A stretch of 64,000 bases of DNA from CAZNKU01 sp964573775 (lineage in GTDB: Bacteria > Bacillota > Clostridia > Monoglobales > Firm-18), in the NCBI GenBank assembly GCA_964573775.1, contig CAZNKU010000001.1, positions 41,989 to 105,988 on the forward strand. The letters run 5' to 3'. Shown piece after piece: positions 16,189 to 24,600 of this stretch. Made by a program: the position numbers and the translations under genes. Positions within the stretch are counted from its first letter, which is position 1; each line of letters opens with the position of its first letter. The notes beneath the pieces were generated by a model. It was not told the origin of the DNA. It was given only the letters and a program-made list of their open reading frames with translations, and made no database searches.

Positions 16189-17586
16189 ATGAGTAAAGTA
16201 AAAATTACAGAAACTGTTTTAAGAGATGCTCATCAGTCACTTATTGCGACTCGTATGACAACAGACGAAATGTTGCCGATGATTGAGATGCTTGATGATA
16301 TAGGCTATAACGCTTTGGAAGCATGGGGTGGTGCTACATTTGATTCATGCCTTAGATTCTTAAACGAAGACCCATGGGAAAGACTAAGAAAAATTAAGGC
16401 AAAGGCTAAAAAAACACCTTTGCAGATGCTTTTCAGAGGTCAGAATATTTTAGGTTACAGACATTACGCAGATGATGTTGTAGAATATTTTGTACAAAAG
16501 TGTGTTGCTAACGGTATTGATATCATCAGAATTTTTGACGCACTTAATGACGTTAGAAACCTTGAAACAGCTATTAATGCTACAAAGAAGGAAAAAGGTC
16601 ATGTTCAGGCTACTTTGTCTTATACAATAAGCCCAGTACACAACAATGAATCTTTTGTTAAATTAGCTAAAGATTTAGAAAATATGGGTGCAGACTCAAT
16701 CTGTATCAAAGATATGGCTGGTCTTTTGACACCTTATGTTGCTTATGATTTGGTAAAGGACATTAAGTCTTCTGTGAATATTCCAATTGAATTGCACACA
16801 CACTACACAAGTGGTGTTGCTTCAATGACATATCTAAAGGCAATTGAAGCAGGTGTTGATATTGTAGACTGTGCTTTGTCACCAATGGCTCTTGGTACAT
16901 CACAGCCTCCAACAGAACCATTGGTAGCTACATTGGCAGGTACTGAATATGATACAGGTCTTTCACTTGACAAATTGTCTGAAGTTTCAGAATACGTTAA
17001 GACTTTAAGAGATAAATATATTGCAAGCGGTCTTTTGGATACAAAGCTTTTGGGTGTTGACATTAACACACTTAAATATCAGGTTCCTGGCGGTATGCTT
17101 TCAAACCTTGTTTCTCAGCTAAAACAGCAGGGTAAGGAAGATAAACTTGATGATGTTTTAAGAGAAGTTCCTGAAGTTCGTAAGGACTTTGGTTACCCAC
17201 CACTTGTAACACCTTCAAGCCAGATTGTTGGTACACAGGCTGTTCTTAACGTTCTTATGGGCGAAAGATATAAGATGGTTACCAAAGAATCAAAAGCTAT
17301 CGTTAAGGGTGAATACGGTTCAACAACTGTTCCGATTGATCCTGAATTTGTTAAGAAAATTATCGGTGATGAAGAAACTATCACTTGCCGTCCTGCTGAT
17401 TTGATACCACCTGAACTTGACAAGCTTCGTGGCGAAATAGCTGAATATATCGAACAAGATGAAGATGTACTTTCATATGCTTTGTTTGATCAGGTTGCTG
17501 TTAAATTCTTTAAGGAAAGACAGGCAGCAAAATATAAGTTGGATCCGAATTTGGCTGATACAGAGGCTAAGACTCATCCATTTTAA
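16189..17586 (+). CDS. oadA: Oxaloacetate decarboxylase alpha / transcarboxylase 5S-type subunit
   Basis: A 465-residue carboxyltransferase that moves CO2 between oxaloacetate (or pyruvate) and biotin. It has the HMGL-like TIM barrel with 'ETVLRDAHQSLIATRM' (about 7-22), metal-ligand histidines in 'IELHTHYTSGVASMTYLKA' (about 200-218) and 'CALSPMALGTSQPPTE', then a PYC_OADA domain. It ends at 'AKTHPF' without the C-terminal biotin domain that full-length OadA (about 590 residues) carries, so it depends on the separate carrier encoded upstream. A GGAGGTAAAATGTA site precedes the ATG. It is the last gene of the cluster, followed by a terminator. Confidence 0.92.
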   Translation: MSKVKITETVLRDAHQSLIATRMTTDEMLPMIEMLDDIGYNALEAWGGATFDSCLRFLNEDPWERLRKIKAKAKKTPLQMLFRGQNILGYRHYADDVVEYFVQKCVANGIDIIRIFDALNDVRNLETAINATKKEKGHVQATLSYTISPVHNNESFVKLAKDLENMGADSICIKDMAGLLTPYVAYDLVKDIKSSVNIPIELHTHYTSGVASMTYLKAIEAGVDIVDCALSPMALGTSQPPTEPLVATLAGTEYDTGLSLDKLSEVSEYVKTLRDKYIASGLLDTKLLGVDINTLKYQVPGGMLSNLVSQLKQQGKEDKLDDVLREVPEVRKDFGYPPLVTPSSQIVGTQAVLNVLMGERYKMVTKESKAIVKGEYGSTTVPIDPEFVKKIIGDEETITCRPADLIPPELDKLRGEIAEYIEQDEDVLSYALFDQVAVKFFKERQAAKYKLDPNLADTEAKTHPF

Positions 17587-17604
17587 TATTTAATTGTTAA
17601 AAAT

Positions 17605-17642
17605 ACGGTGTAATGACTTTGGCGTTCGTTACACCGTTTTTT
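17605..17642 (+). terminator. Terminator of the carboxyltransferase cluster
   Basis: ACGGTGTAA (17605-17613) pairs with TTACACCGT (17629-17637), followed by six T. A clear intrinsic terminator just before the Shine-Dalgarno of the RpiR gene. Confidence 0.85.
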
Positions 17643-17658
17643 GAGGAGAGATTTATCT

Positions 17659-18528
17659 ATGAGTAATACTGCTAATTTATTGGAAAAGATTGAAAAAGCT
17701 TATCCAAAATTCAGTAAAGGTCAAAAGAAAATTGCTAATTATATTTTAAAAAACTATGAAAAAGCTGCATTTATGACAGCAGCTTCTCTTAGTGAAAATA
17801 CAGGCGTAAGCTGTTCTACAGTTGTGCGTTTTGCAGTTGAGCTTGGATATGAGGGTTATCCTCAGTTACAGAAAGCTCTGCACGAAATGGTAAGAACAAA
17901 GCTTACTGCTGTACAACGTATGGAAGTAACATCAAACCGTATGGGTGACAAAGATGTTTTATCCACAATATTAAACTATGATATTTTAAAAATAAAACAG
18001 ACTCTTGATGAAATAGATAAAAATGCTTTTGAAGAAGCAGTACACACAATTGTAAATGCAAAGAAAATATATATTTTGGGTGTACGAAGTTCCTCATCTC
18101 TTGCAGGCTTTTTAGGGTTTTACCTTAATATAATCTTTGACAACGTAAAACTTATAAACACTACAAGTGCAAGCGAAATTTTTGAACAAATAATGAAAAT
18201 CGATGAAAATGATGTCGTAATAGGCATCAGTTTTCCGCGTTATTCTGCAAGAACATTAAAAGCAATACAGTATGCAAAAAATCAGAATGCTAAAGTTGTT
18301 GCAATTACCGATAGTGAAACATCACCGCTTACAAAATATGCAAATCATACTTTAATTGCAAGAAGCGATATTGCATCCTTTGTAGATTCTTTGGTTGCGC
18401 CACTAAGTGTAATTAATGCACTTATTGTTGCGCTTGGTATGATTAAAAAGGAAAATGTATACGAAAGTTTTAATAAACTTGAAAAAATCTGGGACGAATA
18501 TAATGTATACGAAAAGGTTGATAAATAA
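17659..18528 (+). CDS. RpiR/MurR-family transcriptional regulator (HTH-SIS)
   Basis: A 289-residue regulator with an N-terminal RpiR helix-turn-helix (about 1-75; 'AASLSENTGVSCSTVVRFAVELGYEGYPQLQ') and a C-terminal SIS sugar-phosphate sensing domain (about 115-250; 'KKIYILGVRSSSSLAGFLG'). Family members sense phosphosugars or amino-sugar phosphates and control carbon uptake genes. ATG 17659 follows GAGGAGAG with good spacing; the upstream GTG/TTG alternatives do not. Its stop overlaps the next ATG (TAATG). No sugar transport genes are nearby, so the target is unknown. Confidence 0.88.
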   Translation: MSNTANLLEKIEKAYPKFSKGQKKIANYILKNYEKAAFMTAASLSENTGVSCSTVVRFAVELGYEGYPQLQKALHEMVRTKLTAVQRMEVTSNRMGDKDVLSTILNYDILKIKQTLDEIDKNAFEEAVHTIVNAKKIYILGVRSSSSLAGFLGFYLNIIFDNVKLINTTSASEIFEQIMKIDENDVVIGISFPRYSARTLKAIQYAKNQNAKVVAITDSETSPLTKYANHTLIARSDIASFVDSLVAPLSVINALIVALGMIKKENVYESFNKLEKIWDEYNVYEKVDK

Positions 18529-19751
18529 TGAAAACTGATGTAGTTGTTATAGGAGGAGGCCCTGCGGGACTTTTCAGTGCAGCCATTGCCGCAAAAAACG
18601 GTAACAAAGTTATATTAATAGACAAAAATGATATTTTAGGCAGAAAATTAAGAATTACCGGTAAAGGAAGATGTAATGTTACAAATTCTGCTGATATTTC
18701 TGATTTTATAGGTATGGTATGCTCTAATCCAAACTTTATGTACAGTGCCTTTTATTCATTTACCAATCAGGATTTAATAGATTTTTTTGAACAAGAGGGA
18801 GTACCGCTCAAAGAAGAAAGAGGAGGCAGAATTTTTCCTGTTTCAGATTCTGCAAAAGATATAGCAAATGCTCTTGTTAAACATGCAAAGGATAATGGTG
18901 TTGTTATTATAAAAGACAACGTTATTAAGGTTTTGCAAGAAAACAATATTATTTGCGGAGTGTTAACAAAAACATCCAAAAAAATTGAATGTAACCGTGT
19001 TATTGTGGCTACAGGCGGTGCATCTTATCCACTAACCGGCTCAACAGGTGACGGCTATAAATTTGCCAAAGAGCTAGGACATTCGATAATTACGCCATAC
19101 CCGTCCTTAATACCTTTACTGGTGGAAGAAGATTATATTGGAGATTTACAGGGACTATCGCTAAAAAATGTAGCTATAAAAGTAACAAAAAACTCAAAAT
19201 GTGTATATGAAGATTTCGGTGAAATGATTTTTACTCACTACGGCTTATCAGGACCGGTTATTTTAAGTGCAAGCTCAAATTTGAAAAATATTGAAAGCAG
19301 TAATTACAAAATATCGATTGACTTAAAGCCTGCACTCACATATGAACAGCTTGATAAGAGAATTCAAAGAGATTTTGAAAAGAATATAAATAAAAACTTT
19401 TCCAATTCACTTGATGAACTTCTACCAAGTAAGTTAATTGATACCATAATTAAATTAAGTGGCATAGACCCTTATATTAAGGTTCATCAGATTAATAAAC
19501 AACAACGCACAGACCTTTGTAATTTACTTAAAAATATGACATTTACAATTACCGGAGTACGTCCTATTGAGGAAGCAATTATTACCCGTGGTGGTGTAAA
19601 TACAAAGGAGATTAATCCGTCTACAATGGAGTCGAAAATAGTTAACGGATTATATTTCTGTGGTGAAGTTATTGATGTTGATGCATACACAGGTGGATTT
19701 AATCTACAGATAGCTTTCAGCACAGCATATCTTGCAGGTTCTAATGTATAA
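18528..19751 (+). CDS. BaiN/YhiN-type NAD(P)/FAD-dependent oxidoreductase
   Basis: A 407-residue flavoprotein of the HI0933/YhiN family. The N-terminal dinucleotide fold is 'VVIGGGPAGLFSAAIAAKNG' (about 5-24), followed by the family signature 'GRKLRITGKGRCNVTNS' (about 40-56) and 'TGGASYPLTGSTGDGYKFA' (about 163-181). The C-terminal FAD contact is 'GEVIDVDAYTGGFNLQIAFSTAYLAG'. Characterised relatives include the BaiN dehydrogenase of bile-acid metabolism, but most members have no proven substrate, so a bile-acid role should not be assumed. It is coupled to the RpiR gene and lies upstream of the cmk group, a common clostridial order. Confidence 0.87.
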   Translation: MKTDVVVIGGGPAGLFSAAIAAKNGNKVILIDKNDILGRKLRITGKGRCNVTNSADISDFIGMVCSNPNFMYSAFYSFTNQDLIDFFEQEGVPLKEERGGRIFPVSDSAKDIANALVKHAKDNGVVIIKDNVIKVLQENNIICGVLTKTSKKIECNRVIVATGGASYPLTGSTGDGYKFAKELGHSIITPYPSLIPLLVEEDYIGDLQGLSLKNVAIKVTKNSKCVYEDFGEMIFTHYGLSGPVILSASSNLKNIESSNYKISIDLKPALTYEQLDKRIQRDFEKNINKNFSNSLDELLPSKLIDTIIKLSGIDPYIKVHQINKQQRTDLCNLLKNMTFTITGVRPIEEAIITRGGVNTKEINPSTMESKIVNGLYFCGEVIDVDAYTGGFNLQIAFSTAYLAGSNV

Positions 19752-19790
19752 AATAAATTTTTTAAAATATGCTAATATCGGGGTGATATT

Positions 19791-20213
19791 ATGCGTAATT
19801 TTAAATTTTTATTTAGTGTAATATTTATAACAACATTTTCACTTATGGTTACAGCACAAATAATGCTGAAAAATTCTTTTCTTAAAAACAGACTTTCGTT
19901 TTTACACGAAATGGAATCTCGATATGTATACTCCGAAAAAGTTATTGACAGCGGATATATTGTTATTGAAATATCCGCACCATCAGATAATTTATTTTTA
20001 CTTCAAAATGGAGAAAAAATTTTATCGTTATCAAAAAAACAGATTAAAGTAGATATATCAGATAATTCAGTAATAGAAATAGACGGAAGATACACTGATT
20101 CAAAGTGTAATATCAAAATTACAGAAATATCAGATAAAACAAACGGATTTTACGAAAATGAAGTGAATGTTGACTCGAACATAGTAATTTTAGGCAGATT
20201 TTTTGTAAAATAG
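19791..20213 (+). CDS. Small membrane-anchored protein of unknown function
   Basis: A 140-residue protein I do not recognise. An N-terminal hydrophobic segment (about 4-24) looks like an uncleaved signal or anchor; the remainder is hydrophilic and predicted to be outside. 'IVIEISAPSDNLFLLQNGEKILSLSK' followed by 'SVIEIDGRY' gives a beta-rich impression. GGGGTGAT precedes the ATG. It sits between the flavoprotein and cmk genes, possibly co-transcribed with the former; a new promoter begins just after it. Composition matches the neighbours. Confidence 0.65.
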   Translation: MRNFKFLFSVIFITTFSLMVTAQIMLKNSFLKNRLSFLHEMESRYVYSEKVIDSGYIVIEISAPSDNLFLLQNGEKILSLSKKQIKVDISDNSVIEIDGRYTDSKCNIKITEISDKTNGFYENEVNVDSNIVILGRFFVK

Positions 20214-20216
20214 TAT

Positions 20217-20244
20217 TGTTTAATTTTCAAAAATGATGTATAAT
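20217..20244 (+). promoter_or_regulatory. Promoter for the cmk-plsC-ispH/S1 group
   Basis: TTGTTT (20217-20222), a 16-base spacer and a perfect TATAAT (20239-20244), about 32 bases before the cmk start. It begins immediately after the stop of the preceding gene. Confidence 0.6.
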
Positions 20245-20275
20245 ATTATTTAATAGTTTTTTAGTAGGTGATTTG

Positions 20276-20959
20276 GTGAATTATATTTCAATTGCAATAG
20301 ACGGACCTGCAGGTGCAGGTAAAAGCTCAATTTCAAAAGAATTGGCAAAAAAATTGAATTATATATATGTTGATACCGGTGCAATATACCGTTCTTTGGC
20401 ATATACGGCTTTGAAAAATAACTTAAATACAAAAACTGATATTGAAAAAATATCCAATTTGGCAAAAAAATGTATAATTGATTTAAGGTATATAGACAAT
20501 GTTCAACATATTTTTGTTGACAACAACGATGTTACAGATTTCATAAGAACACCCGATGTTTCAAAGGGAGCATCTGACGTTTCTGCTATACCTCAGGTTA
20601 GGGAGGCTCTGTTATCAATACAGCGAGATATCGCAAATAAAAATAATGTTCTTATGGATGGACGAGATATAGGTACTGTTGTTTTACCAAACGCAACCAT
20701 AAAAATTTTCCTTACGGCTTCAATTGATGAACGTGCTAAGAGAAGATATAAAGAAATGCTTGAAAAAGGTGTAGAATGCAATTTTGATGATATTAAATCA
20801 GATATTGCATACAGAGATGACCAGGACTCAAACAGACCTGTTGCACCACTGAAACCCGCACAAGATTCAATTATTTTTGATAACAGTAATTATAACTTTG
20901 AAGAATCAGTCGAGTACTTATATAAAATTATAAAGGAGAAAGTTAAAATTGTTTTATAA
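20276..20959 (+). CDS. cmk: Cytidylate kinase
   Basis: Phosphorylates CMP/dCMP to the diphosphate using ATP. About 227 residues with the P-loop 'AIDGPAGAGKSSISKELAKKL' (about 7-27), 'YVDTGAIYRSLAYTAL', 'MDGRDIGTVVLPNA' and the lid 'RRYKEMLEKG'. TAGGTG at 20265-20270 best fits GTG 20276 (5-base gap); TTG 20273 is the alternative. The stop overlaps the TTG start of plsC by 11 bases. The order cmk-plsC-ispH/S1 is conserved in many Clostridia. Confidence 0.94.
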   Translation: MNYISIAIDGPAGAGKSSISKELAKKLNYIYVDTGAIYRSLAYTALKNNLNTKTDIEKISNLAKKCIIDLRYIDNVQHIFVDNNDVTDFIRTPDVSKGASDVSAIPQVREALLSIQRDIANKNNVLMDGRDIGTVVLPNATIKIFLTASIDERAKRRYKEMLEKGVECNFDDIKSDIAYRDDQDSNRPVAPLKPAQDSIIFDNSNYNFEESVEYLYKIIKEKVKIVL

Positions 20960-21572
20960 CATAGCAGCCTTTTTGGTGAAATTATATTATAAATTCATAT
21001 ATTTTGCAAAAGTGGAAGGTGTAGAAAATGTTCCTGAATCCGGTGGAATGATATTGTGCGGAAATCACCAATCGTTTAACGACCCTATAATCATTGCGGC
21101 ATTTTCCCCTAAAAGACTCAATTTCCTTGCCAAAATAGAATTATTTGAAAATAAATTTGTTTCATGGTTTTTACGTGAGTTAGGATGTGTCCCTGTTGAC
21201 CGCAGTAACGGAGACTTAAAGGCAATGAGAACATGTATTAAAATTCTCAAAGAAGAAAAACCGCTTTTGCTGTTTCCGGAAGGTACAAGAAGCTGTGTAC
21301 ATATAGATGATGTCAAACCTGGTGCTTTACTTTTTGCAACGAAAGCCTGTGTTCCTATCGTACCGGTCGGTGTAAGTAATCTAAAACCGTTCAGACGCGC
21401 TAAAGTAACATTTGGTAAACCCATTTATTACACCGAATACTACGATAAAAAACTTTCAAGCGAAGAATATAAAAAGCTCACTACTAATCTTATGTATGAA
21501 ATTTATAATCTTGTTGAAAACAAATGTTGCTACTACGATGAAATAAAAGCGAGTGTTGAAAATGAAAATTAA
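20949..21572 (+). CDS. plsC: 1-acyl-sn-glycerol-3-phosphate acyltransferase
   Basis: Adds the second acyl chain to lysophosphatidic acid in membrane lipid synthesis. 207 residues with an N-terminal hydrophobic segment, the catalytic HX4D box as 'NHQSFNDPII' (about 39-48) and the substrate-binding 'LFPEGTRS' (about 112-119), then 'PGALLFATKACVPIVPVGV'. The TTG start has AAAGGAG 8 bases ahead. It overlaps cmk and also the ispH/S1 gene (11 bases), giving a tightly coupled three-gene unit. Confidence 0.92.
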   Translation: MFYNIAAFLVKLYYKFIYFAKVEGVENVPESGGMILCGNHQSFNDPIIIAAFSPKRLNFLAKIELFENKFVSWFLRELGCVPVDRSNGDLKAMRTCIKILKEEKPLLLFPEGTRSCVHIDDVKPGALLFATKACVPIVPVGVSNLKPFRRAKVTFGKPIYYTEYYDKKLSSEEYKKLTTNLMYEIYNLVENKCCYYDEIKASVENEN

Positions 21573-23526
21573 TCTTGCAAAATATGCCGGTTTTTGTTTC
21601 GGTGTAAAAAGAGCAATGGATATTGTTATTGATACATCAGAAAAAAACAACACTAAAATATACACTTTGGGGCCGCTTATTCATAATGAACAGGTTGTTG
21701 AGTATCTTGAAGGCAAAAATATCTATGCAATAGATTCGATTGATGATATCCCGGATAACAGCAATGTTATCATAAGAACTCACGGGGTACCAAAGATTTA
21801 TTATGAAAAGTTGGAACAAAAGGGTTGTGATATAATTGATGTTACATGTCCTTTTGTTAAAAAAATACACAATATTGTTCACAAAAATTATAATGAAGGA
21901 AAACAAGTTATAATTGTTGGTGATGCAAATCACCCCGAGGTAATCGGTATAAACGGCTGGTGTGATAATTCAGCTATTATAATATCAAGTGTGGAAGATT
22001 TTGGTAAAATTAACATAGAAAAACCACTTTGTATAGTGGTTCAGACTACTTTTTCACTAAAAGTTTGGAATAATATAAAGAAATTTGTAAAAACATCTTG
22101 CCAAACAGTACAAATATTTGATACAATATGTAGTGCAACGGAAGATAGACAGAATGAAGCTGAAAAAATGGCGGCATCAGTTGATACTGTTGTTGTTATT
22201 GGAGGTAAGCATAGCTCCAATACAAAAAAATTAGTTGATATTTGTAGAAGCCACTGTGCTGATACGTATCATATAGAAACGGTGTCCGAGTTACCTAATG
22301 AGACTTGGAACAACCGTAACATCGGTGTTACAGCAGGAGCTTCAACACCGGAATGGATAATTAAGGAGGTCATTAGTAAAATGTCAGAAGAAAAAGTAAT
22401 GGAAGTAACAGACGAAATCAGCTTTGCTGAAGAATTGGAGAAATCATTGGTTAGCCTAAAAACAGGCGACATCGTTAAGGGTGTTGTTATAGGCATTACA
22501 CCAACAGAGGTTTATGTAGACCTTGGTTCAAAAGCTGATGGTATTATCCCAGTTGGTGAACTTACAGAGGATCCGTCTGTTTCACCTGAAGATATAGTAA
22601 AGGTGGGCGATGAAATCGACGTATTCGTTGTTAGAGTTAACGACGTCGAAGGTACAATCAAGCTTTCTAAAAAGAAACTTGATATTATTGCAGGTCAGAA
22701 GAAATTCGAAGCTGCTGTTGAAACAAAAGAAATTCTTGAAGGTAAAGTTGTAGAAGCTGTAAATGGTGGTGTCATCGTTATTTCTAACGGTACAAGAGTA
22801 TTTGTTCCTGCAAGACAGGCTGCTTCTAAATTTGTACAGGATTTAGAAACTTTGGTTGGTACAACTGTTCAGTTCAGACTTATTGACTTTAACCCAAGAA
22901 GAAGAAAAATTGTTGGTTCTATCAAATCAGTTGCTGACGAAGTTGCAGCTAAAGCTCTTGAAGAATTCTGGGCAGCTGCTGAAGTTGGTAAGGAATACAC
23001 AGGTACAGTTAAATCACTAACAAACTTTGGCGCTTTTGTTGATATCGGCGGCGTTGACGGTTTAGTTCATATTTCAGAACTTTCATGGGGCAGAGTTAAA
23101 CATCCATCAGACGTTTTGAAGGTTGGCGACACAGTTAAGGTATATATCCTTGCTCTTGATAAAGAAAAGAACAAAATTTCTCTTGGTTACAAGAGAGCTG
23201 AAGACAATCCTTGGGAAATCATTAAAACTAAGATTGCTCTTGATGATGTTATCAAGGTTAAGATTGTTAGAATTGTTTCTTTCGGTGCATTTGCTGAAAT
23301 CATTCCTAACGTTGACGGTTTGATTCATATTTCACAGATTGCTAACAAACATATTGACACAGTTTCAAGTGTACTTAAAGTTGGCGACGAAGTTGATGTA
23401 AAGGTTACTGAATTTGACGTAGAAAACAAAAAAATCAGCCTAAGCATGAGAGCTTTGTTGGAACCTGAAAAGGTTGAAGAACCAACAGAAGAACCTGCTG
23501 TTGAAGAAGTTTCAACAGAGGAATAA
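21562..23526 (+). CDS. ispH: IspH (HMBPP reductase) fused to four S1 RNA-binding domains
   Basis: A 654-residue fusion. Residues 1-280 are 4-hydroxy-3-methylbut-2-enyl diphosphate reductase, the last step of the MEP isoprenoid pathway; the 4Fe-4S ligands are Cys12 ('GFCFGVKRA'), Cys96 ('VTCPFVKK') and Cys190 ('DTICSATEDRQ'), with 'GGKHSSNTKKL' and 'TAGASTPEWII' also present. From about 305 four S1 domains follow, near 'GDIVKGVVIG', 'EGKVVEAVNG', 'GKEYTGTVKS' and 'DDVIKVKIVR', and then an acidic tail. The fusion is known in Clostridia, where the S1 part acts as the ribosomal protein S1-like module. ATG 21562 matches the IspH start; GTG 21553 would add three residues. Confidence 0.94.
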   Translation: MKINLAKYAGFCFGVKRAMDIVIDTSEKNNTKIYTLGPLIHNEQVVEYLEGKNIYAIDSIDDIPDNSNVIIRTHGVPKIYYEKLEQKGCDIIDVTCPFVKKIHNIVHKNYNEGKQVIIVGDANHPEVIGINGWCDNSAIIISSVEDFGKINIEKPLCIVVQTTFSLKVWNNIKKFVKTSCQTVQIFDTICSATEDRQNEAEKMAASVDTVVVIGGKHSSNTKKLVDICRSHCADTYHIETVSELPNETWNNRNIGVTAGASTPEWIIKEVISKMSEEKVMEVTDEISFAEELEKSLVSLKTGDIVKGVVIGITPTEVYVDLGSKADGIIPVGELTEDPSVSPEDIVKVGDEIDVFVVRVNDVEGTIKLSKKKLDIIAGQKKFEAAVETKEILEGKVVEAVNGGVIVISNGTRVFVPARQAASKFVQDLETLVGTTVQFRLIDFNPRRRKIVGSIKSVADEVAAKALEEFWAAAEVGKEYTGTVKSLTNFGAFVDIGGVDGLVHISELSWGRVKHPSDVLKVGDTVKVYILALDKEKNKISLGYKRAEDNPWEIIKTKIALDDVIKVKIVRIVSFGAFAEIIPNVDGLIHISQIANKHIDTVSSVLKVGDEVDVKVTEFDVENKKISLSMRALLEPEKVEEPTEEPAVEEVSTEE

Positions 23527-23535
23527 TTTTGCACT

Positions 23536-23564
23536 TAAAGCACCTATAATATATAGGTGCTTTA
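23536..23564 (+). terminator. Terminator after ispH/S1
   Basis: A 13-bp perfect stem, TAAAGCACCTATA (23536-23548) and TATAGGTGCTTTA (23552-23564), with a 3-base loop followed by AATTTTAT. It separates the cmk operon from the M42 genes. Confidence 0.8.
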
Positions 23565-23589
23565 AATTTTATAATGTGAGGTTTTCATT

Positions 23590-24600
23590 ATGAAAAAACT
23601 TATTGAAATGTGCTCATTGAACTCTGTTTCCGGAAATGAGTTTAAAATGACTGACTATATTAAAGAATATACTGAAAGCTTTTGTGATAATGTAGTTTCT
23701 GACGAAATGGGAAATGTTGTAGCATTTATTAATAACAATGCAGATATAAATATAGCCCTGGAAGCTCATATTGATAATATTGGGTTGATAGTTAAAGAAA
23801 TTGACAAAAATGGATTTGTCAAATTTATTTGCTCCGGTGGTGTAGATTCAAGTATATTACCAACTGCAGAGGTTATTATTCACGGTAAAAAAGACCTGTT
23901 TGGTGTAATTGGTGCGAAACCACCTCATCTTCAGTCAAAAGATGATGCGGGAAAGAAAAATTCAGTTGATGATATGTACATTGATTGTGGATATAACTTT
24001 GAAAAAATGTCTGAATATATAGCAATTGGTGATACAATAACTCTATTATCAAAATATAACCATTTAAAAGGTGATTTTTTAACTTCAGGTTCGCTGGATA
24101 ACAGAATTGGGTGTTACATCATTTCTGAATGTTTAAAACGCCTAAAAACGCAAAATTTAGCCTACAATGTATCGGGAATATATTCCGTACAGGAGGAAGT
24201 TGGGTGTAGAGGAGCTAAAAAAGCTGTTTCAATGGTTAACCCTGACATTTCGATAATAGTAGATGTAACATTTGGAATGTCACCATATACAGATGATGAG
24301 CATGGTTTTGCAGTTGGAGAAGGTATTACAATCGCTGTAGGACCTAATCTTGATAGAAAACTTACAAACAAATTTATGGAATTATGTGATGAAAATAATA
24401 TTCCTTATAAAAAAGAGGTTTGCAGTGATCATACCGGTACAGATGCATGGCCGATTCAGATAACGTGCGAAGGAATACGTTGTATTTTAGTGTCTGTACC
24501 TATAAAATATATGCACACTACAGTTGAAGTTGCAAATAAAAAAGATATTGACAATGCAATAAATGCTATATGCTTGGCTTTGGAAGGAGGTATATTATGA
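23590..24600 (+). CDS. M42-family metallopeptidase, copy 1
   Basis: A 336-residue cytosolic aminopeptidase or endoglucanase-like M42 enzyme, which typically forms dodecameric tetrahedral particles that trim peptides. The metal site is complete: His and Asp in 'EAHIDNIGLIV' (about 58-68), the bridging Asp in 'GSLDNRIGCYI', catalytic Glu-Glu in 'SVQEEVGCRGA', Asp in 'IIVDVTFGM' and the last His in 'PIKYMHTTVEV'. GTGAGG precedes the ATG. It is the first of three tandem paralogues; its stop overlaps the start of copy 2. Confidence 0.9.
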   Translation: MKKLIEMCSLNSVSGNEFKMTDYIKEYTESFCDNVVSDEMGNVVAFINNNADINIALEAHIDNIGLIVKEIDKNGFVKFICSGGVDSSILPTAEVIIHGKKDLFGVIGAKPPHLQSKDDAGKKNSVDDMYIDCGYNFEKMSEYIAIGDTITLLSKYNHLKGDFLTSGSLDNRIGCYIISECLKRLKTQNLAYNVSGIYSVQEEVGCRGAKKAVSMVNPDISIIVDVTFGMSPYTDDEHGFAVGEGITIAVGPNLDRKLTNKFMELCDENNIPYKKEVCSDHTGTDAWPIQITCEGIRCILVSVPIKYMHTTVEVANKKDIDNAINAICLALEGGIL

